This document shows positions 32,391 through 45,392 of a stretch of 64,000 nt of DNA, in pieces. Origin of the DNA: Bradysia coprophila. Taxonomy: Eukaryota > Arthropoda > Insecta > Diptera > Sciaridae. The stretch's first letter is position 1. Each line of letters opens with the position of its first letter. Position numbers and translations under genes: made by a program. The DNA is taken from the NCBI RefSeq assembly GCF_014529535.1, contig NW_023503313.1, positions 434,001-498,000 of the forward strand, written 5' to 3'. The notes under the pieces are model-generated. The model made no database searches. It was given only the letters and a program-made list of their open reading frames with translations, and was not told the DNA's origin.

Positions 32391-33910
32391 CTACAGTAAA
32401 TAAATATCATCGATCTTCTTCTTCCCTAATGTTCCCAAAATACAAGCAGCGTTACCACGTTGAATTGCGATGGAAATTCTTTGCAGAAGGTATCCTTTTG
32501 ATTTTACCTCACCCGTTGCCTTTTTCATTAAAGAGCCCAATTTATCAATAAATTTCTTCGTTTCCGGACCCATGCAACCTAAAGTCTCGAAAGCAAGTGG
32601 GGTTAGCAAATAGTTTTGTTTCAAAGAAACGTAATGGTTATGCTTATGTCTCTCTGCTTTTTCAGCAATGGACCGTGCTTTCTTTGATGAATCATTAATA
32701 TATGATGCAGCCATGGTATCCCGGACGGTAACATCCCACAAGAGTGATCTCCCATGACTCCATGGTATCAAAGTCATACCGTCAGGTCTTTTACCATCAT
32801 CTCTTGAAATACCTGGAGGCTGCACTATATTTGGAACACCTGCACTAGAGAAAGCATAAGCGAATATGTTATTCATAATATCATGTCTAACGTATTTTCC
32901 TTCTGCGCATTTCACACAAGATAAACCATGCAATCCATCTTTTTCGACTGTTTTACCGCAAAGACATTTATGTTCCTCACATATTTGAGTGCCTCATCGA
33001 AGACCAACAGCAATTCTAGCAGAATTGTTATCCAGTAGTAATCCTAATTGACTCGATGGGATCACTTGCAACCACTTTGAAGATTCTTTAGTCGATGATG
33101 CAAGTAGTCTGGCACGAGTTTTCAGGTCACCATTTTCAAACAATTCATTAAATTGATTTTTGATCTTGGGGATGTCCCAATTCCTTTGTTCCTTTTTAAG
33201 AGTATCGTTTTCTGGAACAAATTCTTGAGGAATTTCATTAATTAATTGTACAATCTGTTCATCAATTACTCGTAAATCAAATCTTTGAAGAATCACGCCA
33301 CACAAATCTGATGAAGAAAAGACTGACGACAAGTAGGCCGGTATTGCTAAATCCTCAACTTTTCTAATACCCATACCTCCGAAAGACAATGGAAGCGACG
33401 CTTGATCCCAAGAAAGGCCTTCTACCCTATTATTAGTAATCGACTCCAAAGCTGACCTAAAAACTTCGTCAACAGACCTCAGATTATCCGGAAGCAAGTA
33501 AGCTCTAGAAGCGCGCATCAAATAACTGAACCTACAACTGCTCAAAGATTTCCTAAAAACACACAAAGCAGGATGTACGTCCATCAACTTCAATCGATCA
33601 CACATCAATTTGATTGATTCAACCTTAGACGAAAACATCCTCTCTAAACCTGTCTCAAACACCGGCGAGCCTAACAACTCAAGGGTAGACTCATCCACCT
33701 TCTTAATACCCGGCAACAAAGCTGATATCTCAGCATACATACGAGCTTCTTCATTATCAGTCGCATTGATAAAGAAAACCTCGCACTTCTTAGCATTAAG
33801 CCGCAAACCTGACACCTCACAAAAAGACAAAACTCTCTGAATATCATCTAACACTACAGACAACTCATCACCTATAGTACCGTCATCCAAATACCAACCG
33901 TCGTGAAAAC
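32391..33910 (-). mobile_element. broken R2-type non-LTR retrotransposon (RT core to endonuclease)
   Basis: Minus-strand reading begins just before the RT catalytic box WYLDDGTIG and runs through thumb-like sequence to a C-terminal region. There, a cysteine/histidine knuckle (CLCG...HGLSC) is followed by RPDGMTLIPW and LLWDVTV, the PD...D arrangement of restriction-like endonucleases carried by R2/CRE-type elements. One in-frame TGA (32994-32996) splits the reading into about 300 and 200 residues. The fingers/palm N-terminal half is absent: the reading stops at about 33910, where an unrelated inverted repeat begins. The copy is therefore dead by truncation and by the stop. Family placement rests on motif order. 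Confidence 0.8.
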
Positions 33911-34404
33911 AGTTTTTCTGTGATAGCTCGGTACAAGCAATTGAGTTTCTGTTCTTTTTATGAAATCAAATAAATGAGGTTTTCCACCTACCACAAAGTA
34001 GGGGGAAAGCAACATTTTCAAGGCTCCCTCCGGTTTGACGAACCAAAATTCAATTCATTCAACAATGTTATATGTGGAATGAAAGAGGGTACGTCCAGCT
34101 ACAAAACCCTATAATCAATTCCACAGATAAGCGCTGTTGCAAGCCAGGAGGAATGTCCAATCATTTACCATATTTTGAGTCATAAGTCCAAAACGGGTGG
34201 ATATTCGATATTTTTAACATTGCGAATTGGCAATGGACTATTAGAATATCTACGAGTAAGTGTTACATAGAAAGCGAATGAAGGAAAAATCATCTTGCCC
34301 TTACCGATGATTATACTCTTTATGAAGGTCTGCCAGAGGCCTAGATTCCTACAACATTTTAACTTTTAGAAACATTTCTAGCTCAAGCTATCACAGAAAA
34401 ACTG
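33911..34404. mobile_element. 494 bp segment bounded by perfect 19 bp inverted repeats
   Basis: CAGTTTTTCTGTGATAGCT at 33911-33929 and its exact inverse at 34386-34404. The left repeat abuts the broken 5' end of the retroelement. The segment could be a MITE inserted into it, or the repeat could stem from a rearrangement. No flanking duplication was seen, so insertion is not proven. Confidence 0.55.
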
Positions 34405-35708
34405 ACCTCTTACTTTTCACGTGTTTACTCTGAAAATGGGAAACTTAACAGAAAAAGTAAAAGGAATTGAAAGACGATTCAAACGAGCTATAGCTTCCCC
34501 GGATCGCTGAGCTATTGTTTAGAATGTCCAAGTTAGTCCAAGTTTTGGCGATATCACTCTTAAGCCATTTTATCGTAGGAGACTGCTGAATCAACAGATG
34601 TATCATTCCGATATGCAAATGAAAAATTTGTTTTCTGTAATTGCTTTATCTGGTCACTGACACCCACCGCAACGTAGAGAAAATGATTTAAGAAAAAAGC
34701 GATATTTAAAGTCAAACACCATTTAATGTTAAAATCTCGTCCTAAAATATGTGTTCGAATTTAACACTTCCAATATATTTTGGTAATTCATTTCTAATTT
34801 TAAAATCTAAAATTACTATGGTGATACAAACTTTTCAAATTTCTAGAAACAGAAAATATTCTAAACGAGAAAAAAAATATACAAAAAATCAACTACTACT
34901 CGGCAGCTCTTTTCTAAAGAGTTCCGCAGTTATAGCCTCTTCATGAGTTGAATTGCATTGCCTGAAACATTAAATGGTGGGAACACAATTCAATCAACAC
35001 AAAGTTCTTAAAATTAATCTACCCTAATCCACATCACAACCACTGTAAAAATGTTTTTTTTTTGTTAAGAAAAAGATTTGTTTTCTACTCTTTGCAATGA
35101 ACATTTAAAAAAATTTGTAAAAAAAAACCTTTGCTGCCAATTAAATTTTTTAACAACGTACGCATGTTCAGTGTTCCGCCGTGTTCCGTTTGGACGAAAG
35201 GGATTTTGTGATATTTTATCTGGAAGTTGTATTTGATGGTATTATGTTGCAACTAAGCGGTGTTGCAAGTTGTTTCAGTGGACAGTTTGATATGACGTCT
35301 AACAAAATTATGAAATACCTTGATTTTAAATTGTACCTTACTCAAACGATTGTCGAATGTACAAAGACTTGTACACTAAAAGTATTCTAGTCGCAACGAT
35401 TTTAAAGGGCTACTTGTACTCAGAATTACTATGAAAACCGTCTGATTGTGAACATAAGACGATTCTATTGTATTAGAATGTAAACGTTTCAAATAACAAT
35501 TTTTAAGTGTGTGGAGTGTGCACTCCTGTGCCCCAATGAGTGATATTTTCGTTCCAAAAACGTACCTAAACGAATGTTATTTAAACACGATATTTTTTGC
35601 CAAATTGGCTTTATCAGTTCGTACTGGCAGTTTTCGTATTTTGTTTGTCTAGTGTTGAAATATCGCGACTTCGTCGCTCATTTCCAGCCCACTACAAACA
35701 AAACGTTG
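34405..35708. other. intergenic, no gene seen
   Basis: AT-rich, several A and T homopolymers (for example near 35050-35130). Frames at 34749 and 35181 are unrecognised. Confidence 0.4.
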
Positions 35709-35820
35709 TTCCTAACGCATGCTAAGAGGCTTTTTTAGCGAACTCGATTCCAGCACTCGCCTCCGGCTCTTGCTGGAAACCTCTCGTTCGCTAAGAAAGC
35801 CTCTTAGCATGCGTTAGGAA
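35709..35820. repeat. 112 bp foldback with arms of about 45 bp
   Basis: The outer arms TTCCTAACGCATGCTAAGAG and its exact inverse at 35801-35820 continue inward through GCTTTTTTAGCGAAC / GTTCGCTAAGAAAGC to CCAGCA / TGCTGG. The whole unit folds into one hairpin. A related half, CTAGCAAGCGTTAG, occurs near 45525. Probably a foldback MITE. Confidence 0.75.
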
Positions 35821-37371
35821 AAATACTATTGTGCGCAAAATCAGTCAGTAGTCAGTTGTTAGCAAAATTTCATTTCTTCTCACGACGTCTCTGGTTTAGG
35901 GTAATAATGAAAATGCGTACGTTGTTATAAGGATTTTTTTTGTCAAACAGCAGAGATTGGTAACAATTTATTGGTAACAAGATGTGCGTAATTTTGTCAA
36001 TTTTTTGTTTTGTTTTTTTGTGTGTTTTTTTAGACTTGAAAAGGGGCTAAATAAAGTCTGCTCTTTTAACTAACATTTACGTTTAGCGCATGAGCAAAGG
36101 TAAAACGTAAAATAATAATTTATAATTGATAGAATTTGATGATTTTAACGTGTAGAATAATTTAATTTCTAATCGTATTTGTTTGATGCATTTTAACCAA
36201 ATTATAAATGATTTCGAAATGAATAGACCAAATAAACGGTAAAGTTATCAAAAGTCGTGTGTGACGATTAAGAGACTTAACCTTTTCTTGTTCCATCGCT
36301 AACAAAACTGCCGCAGGTCAACAGGTCAACTAAGTGTTCAATTCTACCAAAAAAAGAGTTATTTATAACAGTTGTCCAAACGGGAAACTGAGTGTATGAC
36401 GAAATGTGAAGATCGATTGCTTGAAGCTAGAAACGAACATTAATGGTTGAGTCCAACAAATTTTCTTATTTGTGAAAACACTTCTTTTTTGGAAGAAATA
36501 TGAATTTAGTCTCTTCCGTTGTAAAAAAAGCTACACTTTTTAGGCGCTTATGCTTATAATATGCTCTCGTCCACTACATTATCGTGGGCACAAGTGGTAA
36601 CATTAAACACGAGTTTTTTCAATACTCGATTTGGGATGGTTCAAAACGACAAAAAAGGTGGAAAATTACGATTTCGGAATATTTGTTCAAGACAGCGTGT
36701 GAGTCAACGACGGAAAGGTACGATTGTTTGGTGGTAGCTACTTTTTGGGATCCATTAATTGCGACTTCTTTGACTACTTTGATGGAATATTATTTCTCTC
36801 GAACTAGGACTAGGTACCCAAAAATTATTGTGTAACCGACTAGCGCAGAACAACGATTTACGTTCGAAATTTTGTGTGAAATTGGCGAATCCCAAGGATT
36901 TATAGATCCCATTTGTCCGAGAATTCTCAATTTTACAAATATTACAGTTTGGTGTATCACTCAGTTGGAAAATTGACGAAGGCTGATCATAGTCAGGAAG
37001 TCAGCTTAAACAAAAGGTCGTCAAATTTTTGCTTTCTTTTTCACTTCGATTGATTGACTTCAAGAGCCTGCAGAGTATAGCCGTAAGAGAATAACTTTAC
37101 CAATTACTCAGTCTACTCTTACAAATTTTCCATTTCAAATACTAATGAAACACGTCAAATAAATGGGGGGAAGGCTTTAAATAGATCAATTTAAATTGTG
37201 TAATAAAAAAAATGAAAATAATCAGACTATAATATATACAATTGTAATGTAACCGAGTACATAAAATTTTGTTGTTCTTTTGTTGATGTTCGTTTAATTA
37301 AATTAGAATTATGTTGTACCCTAGCTATTTAAAAAAAAAAACCGGCCACAAAACGGCTTCATCTATGTATA
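35821..37371. other. intergenic, 3' flank of the ABCH-like gene; no gene seen
   Basis: AT-rich. The frame at 36584-36835 has no recognisable family. ATTAAA on the minus strand near 37291 could end the transporter transcript. Confidence 0.4.
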
Positions 37372-40300
37372 TCATCCGCGTTTAAATTTAAGAACCACTA
37401 ATGTAATCACCAAGAACAACATGATCCAAGACAATGTTGAAATGAAGCCTAAATATACTTCCTGTTCGTCCAGTCCCCATCCTCTTGTTAGAATACATCT
37501 GAGCGCTGTGGTGGCTTGCGTTAATGGTAAGCAATATGATATGTACCTACCGAACACAACCATTCACATCGATTATTCAAATGTTCACGCGGTTAAAGTC
37601 GAATGGAAAATTACCTCAATATGACTGGCATTCCTTCTATTGGCCAAATGACACCGCTCAATAACAGCGTCGGATAAAAGGAGCCCAATGCCAGTTGAAT
37701 TGCGTTCCGTTCCAGTTCACAAATTGCCGATATAACAAATCCAAAGCACATGCCACACATGCCCTGCAACAGTGTTATGACGATGACCAGGAATATATTT
37801 CCGTTGCATGTTACGCCGAACACAATTATCATGAATATCAGCACCAAAGCCGTCTGGCCACACATCACGACAAATTGAGTGATTACGTGCGAGAATAGAA
37901 TTTCACTAGGCGACACGCCAGCCACCCAAGATCGATCCAAAAGACCTTCAGTTCTTTCAATGATCAAAGCGGATGATGTCAGTGCAACGGCCAAGAAGAA
38001 TACAATGCTGAGGAGATGGAAGGAGAATTCATCAATATCAGTGAAATGAGGGATGTACAGTACGGAGCTACTTACGTTAAAATAACGCCAGGCGCAACAA
38101 AATCAGTGAATGATGGCGTACTGGTACCATAAATTGGCTCCTTAAATTGAATGGGTATATCGCCTAACTTCGGATTGTTATCACAGTCTTTTAAAAGGCC
38201 TTGAGCAAAGTCTCTATAGGTTAGTTGTAAGTCACGATTCAGTAGTATGCCGATTTGTTGGTTGGACATGTCGAGCCAGACCCGAATTTCTGATTGATCA
38301 AGGGTCTCGTCATCAGCGTCTCGACCTGCAAATTATTTATTTTTCATTTCACATTCAAAGGCAAAATGTATATGCAGCAGGTACAAACCTAGAGCCATTC
38401 GAGCAACCAGAGCATCAGTGAAATTTTCAGTAAAATAAACGGCACCCCATGCCTGACCGGTTTTAACGGCCTCTATGGCGGACTCCGGATCACTATAATA
38501 TTCCCGTAAAATACTTTGATTCAAATGGTTCAAATATCGACAAGAGAGTCCACTAAAATGACATCCTGGTTCAAAGTTGCATTCCTGTTCCGACGAAAAA
38601 TTCATAGAAATCACAGTTTGGTAAATCAAATGGCAAAATCGTCGATTCGGTGCTAGTCTTACCGTTCCGTTCATTTCCATATTTGCGATAGCCAATTTCA
38701 ATCCATTCGGGTCACGACCGATGGCCAAGCAGAACAGAATGACCTGCATCACAGGCAAAGCAAAAATGAACAACATCACACCGACGTTACGCCACATTCG
38801 CAAGAAATTCTTTTGCAAAAGGGCGCGTATTTTTCCTCTGGACGTAATCTGTAAGCAGATGGAAAAATGAAGAATTTCCATAGACAAAACAAAACGGATT
38901 TCAATGAAATTACATTGCTCCAGCAGCTCGTGTTCATTTCTTCGGACATGTCGTCAAATTGAATTCCCATTAAACCAGGCGCCAATGCAGGGGTTGAACC
39001 ATTGAGCTAAAACGAAATGCTTGAATGAACGAGACTGGAAAGATAACCTTTCGTTCAAATATCACTTACACCAAACGAAGACCCATTAATGCTATCAGTT
39101 ATCAGAACTTCTTTACTTTGATGAAAATTTAAACCTACGACACCACTTTCTTGACTGATGTAAACTGGTGCATCTATCTTGTTCCCAAAAGCTAGTCCAG
39201 CTAATGACAAGTTACTGTAAATGGAAGAAAATTAGTGATGCACGACGACATGTTATGGTGCTTCGCGTACCTAATATTTAATTCTGAAACTTCGTTAGAA
39301 GTACCCTGTTTTCGTGATAACTTCAAAAATACATCTTCTAAATTACTACAACGATACATTGTCAACAGTGCCTGTGGCGATTCTTCAGCTAGAAGTCTCC
39401 CAGATCTCATCAATCCAATCTAAGTGGGAAAAGCACATGTACTAAGTCATCGCAAATTCCCAAATTCAAAGTTCGCTTACCGTGTGAGCTTGTCGCGCCT
39501 CTTCAATGTAATGTGTGGTAATAATTACGGTTTTTTGGCCAGCTTTGGTAATGTGAACAAGATGACTCCAGATACTCTGTCGCAGCAACGGATCAACGCC
39601 AACGGTCGGTTCATCTAATATTAGCAGTTCGGGATCATGCATCAATGCTACAGCAAAGGAGACACGACGTTGCTGACCGCCGCTAAGATTTTTGACTAAA
39701 CGATTTTGTGAAGGTAAATCTAAAAAATTTAAAAGGAACTGTAGTCGTTCGATAATTTCGTCCGTTTTCATTCCAAATATCCAGCCGAAGTACATCATCG
39801 TTTCTTTGATAGTAAATTCACCATACAATGCTATTTCTTGAGGCATATAACCGACTCGTTTGCCGGGTACACCAGAACCTGTGTGCGTAAATTTTATTGG
39901 TTGGTTCAGTAACGTTTCTCGTTTGCAAATTTTGATATTCAAAATGAAATTACCTTTTGTACCGGGCTTTCCGCCGAGAACCCATATTTCTCCTGAATTT
40001 AATTTTCTTCTACCAACTAGACATGAAAGCAATGTAGTCTTTCCGCAACCAGATGCACCAAGAAGACCATATCTGAAAACCGACAAGGTATGGTAAGTGA
40101 CGGTAAATCGGTAAGTGGAATTTTCAAAATCCAGTAAGAGACTTGAAACTAAAGATGTATTTCTTGGTTAAAACATCATCTTTTTGAAGTGTTGATGACT
40201 AAACAAAGAAATACGAACGACGAAATGACGTCCTCGAGATTCGTGTTTAAAGAAAACACTCCTTGAAGAAAGGCACCTATTCCGGCCTTTCGGAATTTCT

Positions 40301-41062
40301 TTACTCATAACAATTGACGGTGGTTTTATGAAACTATGCGGAGTCTTAAAACAAGCAAAAAAGCGCGTCGTGACTTAATCATTAAATCCATGCAATATAT
40401 GCCGGAAGTTGTTATTTTGGTCATCGGTAGTCGTTTTTAAATAGTTAAGTGCCCATTCCACTCAACAAAAAGTACTCCGTGAGAGAGCGAGCTATCAAAT
40501 AAACAAAGGAAAAATTGAAAAAAATCAATTTTATCTCTCACACGGAGTACTTTTTTGGTACGAGGAAACTAATCATTATGATCGAATATAATCTGTTCAA
40601 TCAAACGTCGCTACGGAATTCAAAAGCTCTGTAGTCTTCAAGAATTGAAGCAAGAATTTTCCTTCATTCAGCTCTCAACTGTTAACTCATATGTCAAAAG
40701 ACCATATGAATTGGTATCTGACGACCTTTGTAATTATTGGACCTAAATCATTACACGATAGCTTATATCGTCCGCAATCAACAATATAGAGAATCTCGCT
40801 CTAGAAAATGTGAACAAGTCGGAATAGGCAAACTTGTGTTTGAGTCTAGATTGTCGTTTCTCATGATTTGTCCATATTTAATGTAATTCCAACTACTTAC
40901 ATGGTTCCTTTAGCTACTGTCATGTTGAGATTAACGAGAACCGGATTCGGTTTCGACTTGCTGCCGTACTGTTTGAACGCATGTCGAACGGAAACGGCTT
41001 GTTGCTTTCGACTCCAAACTGTTCCTCCATCATCAATATTTGCCGCATTTGACTCACTGCCG
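37372..41062 (-). CDS. ABC transporter, ABCH-like (ABCG-related) half-transporter; initiator exon not found
   Basis: Ten minus-strand exons join in phase (40901-41062, 39954-40072, 39481-39878, 39271-39419, 39070-39214, 38914-39006, 38389-38848, 38076-38325, 37615-38007, 37372-37546), about 780 residues. Order is nucleotide-binding domain then membrane domain. Walker A GASGCGKTT, ABC signature LSGGQQRR, Walker B LLILDEP and H-loop ITTHY are intact. The membrane part has one helix (VMLFIFALPVMQVILFCLAI), a large outer loop with the RVWLDMSNQQIG block, then ABC-2 helices ending at WIMLFLVITLVVLKF. RVGYMPQEIALYGEFTIKETM is typical of arthropod ABCH proteins, linked to lipid export and cuticle barriers; export substrate is not shown. 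The first listed exon starts mid-codon after a T-rich acceptor, so a short upstream exon with the ATG must exist above 41062. Confidence 0.88.
39879..39953 (-). other. 75 bp stop-free intron inside the transporter NBD
   Basis: Donor GTAATT and acceptor CACACAG bracket 75 bp that is divisible by three and has no stop in the coding frame. Splicing gives the conserved GTKGSGVPGKRVGYMPQ. Retention would add 25 residues just before the Q-loop region without breaking the frame. Confidence 0.65.
40467..40555. repeat. small inverted-repeat element in the first sequenced transporter intron
   Basis: AAAAAGTACTCCGTG on the left and its exact inverse on the right, extended by GAGAGAG / CTCTCAC-like sequence, around an AT-rich centre. 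About 90 bp, MITE-like. Confidence 0.55.
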
Positions 41063-44000
41063 CTGAAACAGAAAAAAAAAAACAAAAGAAATCGTGAGTC
41101 ATTTTATCACAACGAAATTATCAAACTTCGCTTCCATCGTGAGACGAGGAACTTGTCTGTATGCGATGGATAATATAACTCATTTTATACTTTCGTATTT
41201 TACTATCGAAAGTCTTTTCCTAATCACCTAAAATCTGAATTTCCACATTAAAATTTTTTATCTTCGATCAAAAACAAAACGAAATTTATTCGACTAATTA
41301 GTTGACAAAACAATTATTTGCACAGCACAGTAATATACCGAATGTGTATGTATTATGATTGTGTGTTTCCTAATGTTTATAAACACAAAATGTGCATCGT
41401 AAAACTTTTAATTTTAAATTAAACGAACTTTCCGCTTCCTCAAATAACTTGTGCAGTTAATTATATTCGTGTGAATTTTTGTCGATGCTATACCTTTTTA
41501 CATTTTCAATAATTGTCTGGGACTGTTTACACATGTAATAACATTGAAATGCAGTGAAATTGAAATTTAAACATTGAAAACATTCTTTTTGTTTACGGTC
41601 AGGTACTTTAACAGAAATTATTTTCAAACTATTTGCTGAATTTCATAATTTTAATTTTTAATAAATATTTACAATATTTGCATATTGTATTATTGTATCG
41701 GGTCCCCCCGGTCGCATCACATCCATATAATAGAGGTGTTTGATCGAAGAAAGAAAAAATGCTTTGGCGAGTTTATGAAAACACGTAGTTGCTTTGTGAA
41801 AATGTTTGTGGCATAGGTCGTTGAATTTACTTCAACTAATTACACTTTTAGGTTCATTGAAATGAAAACTATAAAATTCAATTTTCTTTCTTCATGTTCC
41901 AAGTTCCTCAATCTGAGATATGGTGGTGTATACGAAATACATACTACAACGTAATAAATAAAATACAACGCATATCTTTCACGATACACATAACAGAAGT
42001 CATAAAGCCAGTAACAGAATTACTTTAACAGAAATACAATCCATGATTATCTGACCTCAGTCCGGTCAATGTAATTTTCTTTTATTTTTTTAAAAAATGG
42101 TAGTCGTTTCTGAGAAGCTGATGTGGATGTAGATAAAAAAGGAAAACAACACAAATTACAGTATGACAATGTTCAATTACCTAAGTTCAAGGTGCTACAA
42201 TACCATAAATTAAAATAGAACGCAAAATCCAAGACTCAAAAGGTTAAATCTGATTACGAAAATTACATAAACGTAAACACCTGTTGTTGTCCGTGAATTA
42301 GTAGTACCTTCTGGGGTGATGGGATGACATGGTAACAATGTAATTTTATATTTAAAAAATAATCTGAATGAATATGATCACAGACGATTCTTCACTTTTA
42401 TATGTAATTTAGAGCTGATATCGCCAGAAAAACAATATCAGTAGACAGGCATGATGTGCACATTAACTTTGTCGAAACAAGACATTATTAAAATAAATTA
42501 GATGAACAACGACCGAGTCAACATAAGTTCATCGAACCATTCGAAAACTGAAAATAAATTCAGAATTCTAACACTACAAGAAATCATCGAATCATTGGCT
42601 ACATGGTCGAAGAGTCGTATACATTTCCAAATTCAGAATCCCAACTTTTAGCTTGAGACAATACAATAAAGTCAAATCACAGATCATTTCAGAAGCCTTA
42701 CATCAGACATACATCATACATCAGCCATACAGAGGCCAAAGGTGGCCCGACCTGTAACAGTTATTGAAAAAGAGACGACGAGGTTTGGGAAAAATCTTGT
42801 AAACGCCCTTCATGGATGAGTCTTGAAAGAACCGAGAGACGGATTATTTCTGTTACAAAATTACAAGTAAGGACATTGACCGCGAAAATAATAGCACTAG
42901 TCGTCGGGAGGAAGTAAGATTTATGCATCAAGGAAATGATTGTCAATTCATTCTTTTTGCAATACAATACTTTCATGTCCATTATATCGAACCGCCCAAA
43001 AAAATACATAAAAGAATAGATATCCATCTCAACTGTACGTGGTAACAAACATTGAAAGCGTTATCAGAGATAGAAGGTTGAGACGAGGTGTTCCTTTGAA
43101 AAATGTTTTTATTTTATGTTTATTGTCAATGTGAATCTTTATGGGAAAGACGCACAAACATTAAACGTTTCTCATGGAACAACAACGTCATTTAAATTTG
43201 ATCATTTATGTTGAATGTCTTTGCCATTTTTAACACTTCGAACAGATATATAGTGACTCGAAACTGAAACGCTTCGTATGACTCAGACTTTCGTGAAATT
43301 CTGCAAGTCACAATAGACGTATAATATGACTTGTAAATAAAGAGTAATTTTGCGTTTGCTATTATGCATCAATATTTCTAACGAATCACCTATCTGTGAA
43401 AAGTGCTGAAAAAGCAGCGGAAAAAAAATCGCGCGATTTCAACAAAGACAATCAGTGTAAGTCGTCCCATTACATTGAAGTATTATACAGCATACACAGC
43501 TGAACGCTCAACGAAAAACAAAAAATTAGCAGTGGTTGGAAATATTTGTTTTTCAATATATTATTCGAAAGTTGTTTATTTTACTCGCGCTGACCATAGA
43601 GTGTACAACACCACATATATATAACAACATACCTGGGTGATTCATGAAAAATTCTCTTCGTATTATCGCATTATATCTGATACACATATTGCAACAGAGC
43701 AATGAAGTAATTAATGTGCAACACGCTACAGAAATAATATCAGTTATAAGAATCAAGCAAAATTTATTTATTACCCAAAAGCATATTTCAAAAATCAATG
43801 AACTCTGAAGGACGTCTTCAGATCGTTGCATTAACTTCTTCGACAAAAATGCCATATTCACTGAACCGAAATCTACATCAGCAAGTTGTGTGTTAATGAT
43901 CCATGTTCAACATTAAACTCGTAAATACGTACGTAATATGAAACTTAAGTGGAATTGCGTCATTACCTGTTGCATTTCCAGTCATGCTGCACTATAAGCA

Positions 44001-45375
44001 AATGCACCAATGTTATTTACAAAGTTTCAATGAACAAAAAGAGTGAATTTTTTGCCGTGATGCAGAGGTAAACAATTTTTTTGTTTCTTTCGAAAAAAAA
44101 ATAATAAAAAAATGTTCAAGAATTAAAGTGCAAAGAAAATGTAATTTATCATCGCATAATGCAATGTCTGCGTTGGTCACCTGCAAACGTTGTTTTTTGT
44201 GGGGTTTTTTCTCAGTAGTATTTCTTGAACTGAGGAAGGTTTGTGAACTCTATTTTCTTCGCGAGATGTCAATTTCGACGAGAAAAGCTTTGGATGAATA
44301 TTAAACGTTGTTCGGTACTTTTCACAAACCAAAAAATACTGTGGAACGCTCTGCTTTCCTTATTATTAAATTCAGAGTAGTGACTGGTCTTTCATACAAT
44401 ACTGTTACTTTCGATTTGCCTAGTGTTGGTTTTGTTTATTAAACATTGAATTATTAGATTCCCAAGTCAAATCAATCGCTAACTGGATATTTCATCTTTT
44501 ACCGACAGCGACCATAAAAATATGTGATAAACACTGTGGTAATGCCATGCCGTATCTTATGGCAACATTTATGACAAAACGATAATAGCGATAATTCTTT
44601 TTAAAATGTCTGTGTTCTTATTCCTACAGAATTAACTCGCTGACGAACAGTCTTTTTTTTAAATTCGGTTTTGCGTAGTTGTCCTACATTATGATCTTTC
44701 TAGGCTAAGATGTGCTTGTGTTACAATTACTTTTGAAACAGAACAATGAGTTAATAAAAACTTAAATTATCGCAACGTTTAGCTGTCCATACTACGGGGA
44801 GACTTTGTTGCCAAACCAGAACCTTCTGTTTTGGACAGGTTCTTAGAGGTGACAAGATTGCTTAAATGAATTCAATGATGAATGGGACGTCCACTACTTT
44901 TGGTCGGTTTTAGACTCCCCTACCCCATCGTCACGCAAAAATGGTCAAAATTTGACCCAATTTTGTTAGAGCCGTCACGTTTTCTTGAGTCCCTCTCCCC
45001 AGACCGCAGACGGTTCCTTTTGAACGATGTTAAATATCAGCGAAAAAGAATATTTTCAAAATCTACATAGAAACTAGTTTCGAATTGTTCTACTTAAATA
45101 CATAGAACGTACTTTTGCCGTATAAGGCTATCTTAACCAATCAAATAGGATATTTTTTAGTCTCTGTAGCACATCAACTACAACATCCTTTACACTAACA
45201 TGTTTCTTCAACATCAAAACGTTTTTGAGAAGAAGAATTAAAAAAATAGAAGAAGAGTTTCAATATGAAAGCTTTAATATTAAATCAATATGGATTTAAT
45301 GGCAAAAGCAAAAGTTTTACGTCAGTATTTCACTGTTGTATTATGATGTTGTATACAAGTTCGTTCAATTTTTTG
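41063..45375. other. upstream region of the transporter; no exon recognised
   Basis: AT-rich. It probably contains the transporter's 5' UTR and initiator exon, not identified. Minus frames at 42761-43048 and 43553-43861 were read and not recognised. A GC-richer patch at about 44880-45030 (GACTCCCCTACCCCATCGTC, CCCTCTCCCCAGACC) resembles a decayed dispersed repeat; this is low confidence. Confidence 0.35.
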
Positions 45376-45392
45376 GAGAGAGAGAGAGAGAG
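45376..45392. repeat. (GA)n microsatellite
   Basis: About eight GA units in an otherwise AT-rich stretch. Confidence 0.8.

Noticed and set aside
36584-36835. 83-codon plus frame with a protein-like composition
   Set aside because: No family motif, no splice context, and no neighbouring frame that continues it.
41062-41102. ATG at 41102 read straight through the T run into the transporter exon
   Set aside because: It enters the exon in the wrong frame, and the T-rich run plus CAG is a standard splice acceptor.
42761-43861. Minus frames tested as the missing first exon of the ABCH-like gene
   Set aside because: The only donor considered (after the NHP codons near 43633) ends one base into a codon, while the next exon needs two; hydrophobic N-termini also do not fit this family.
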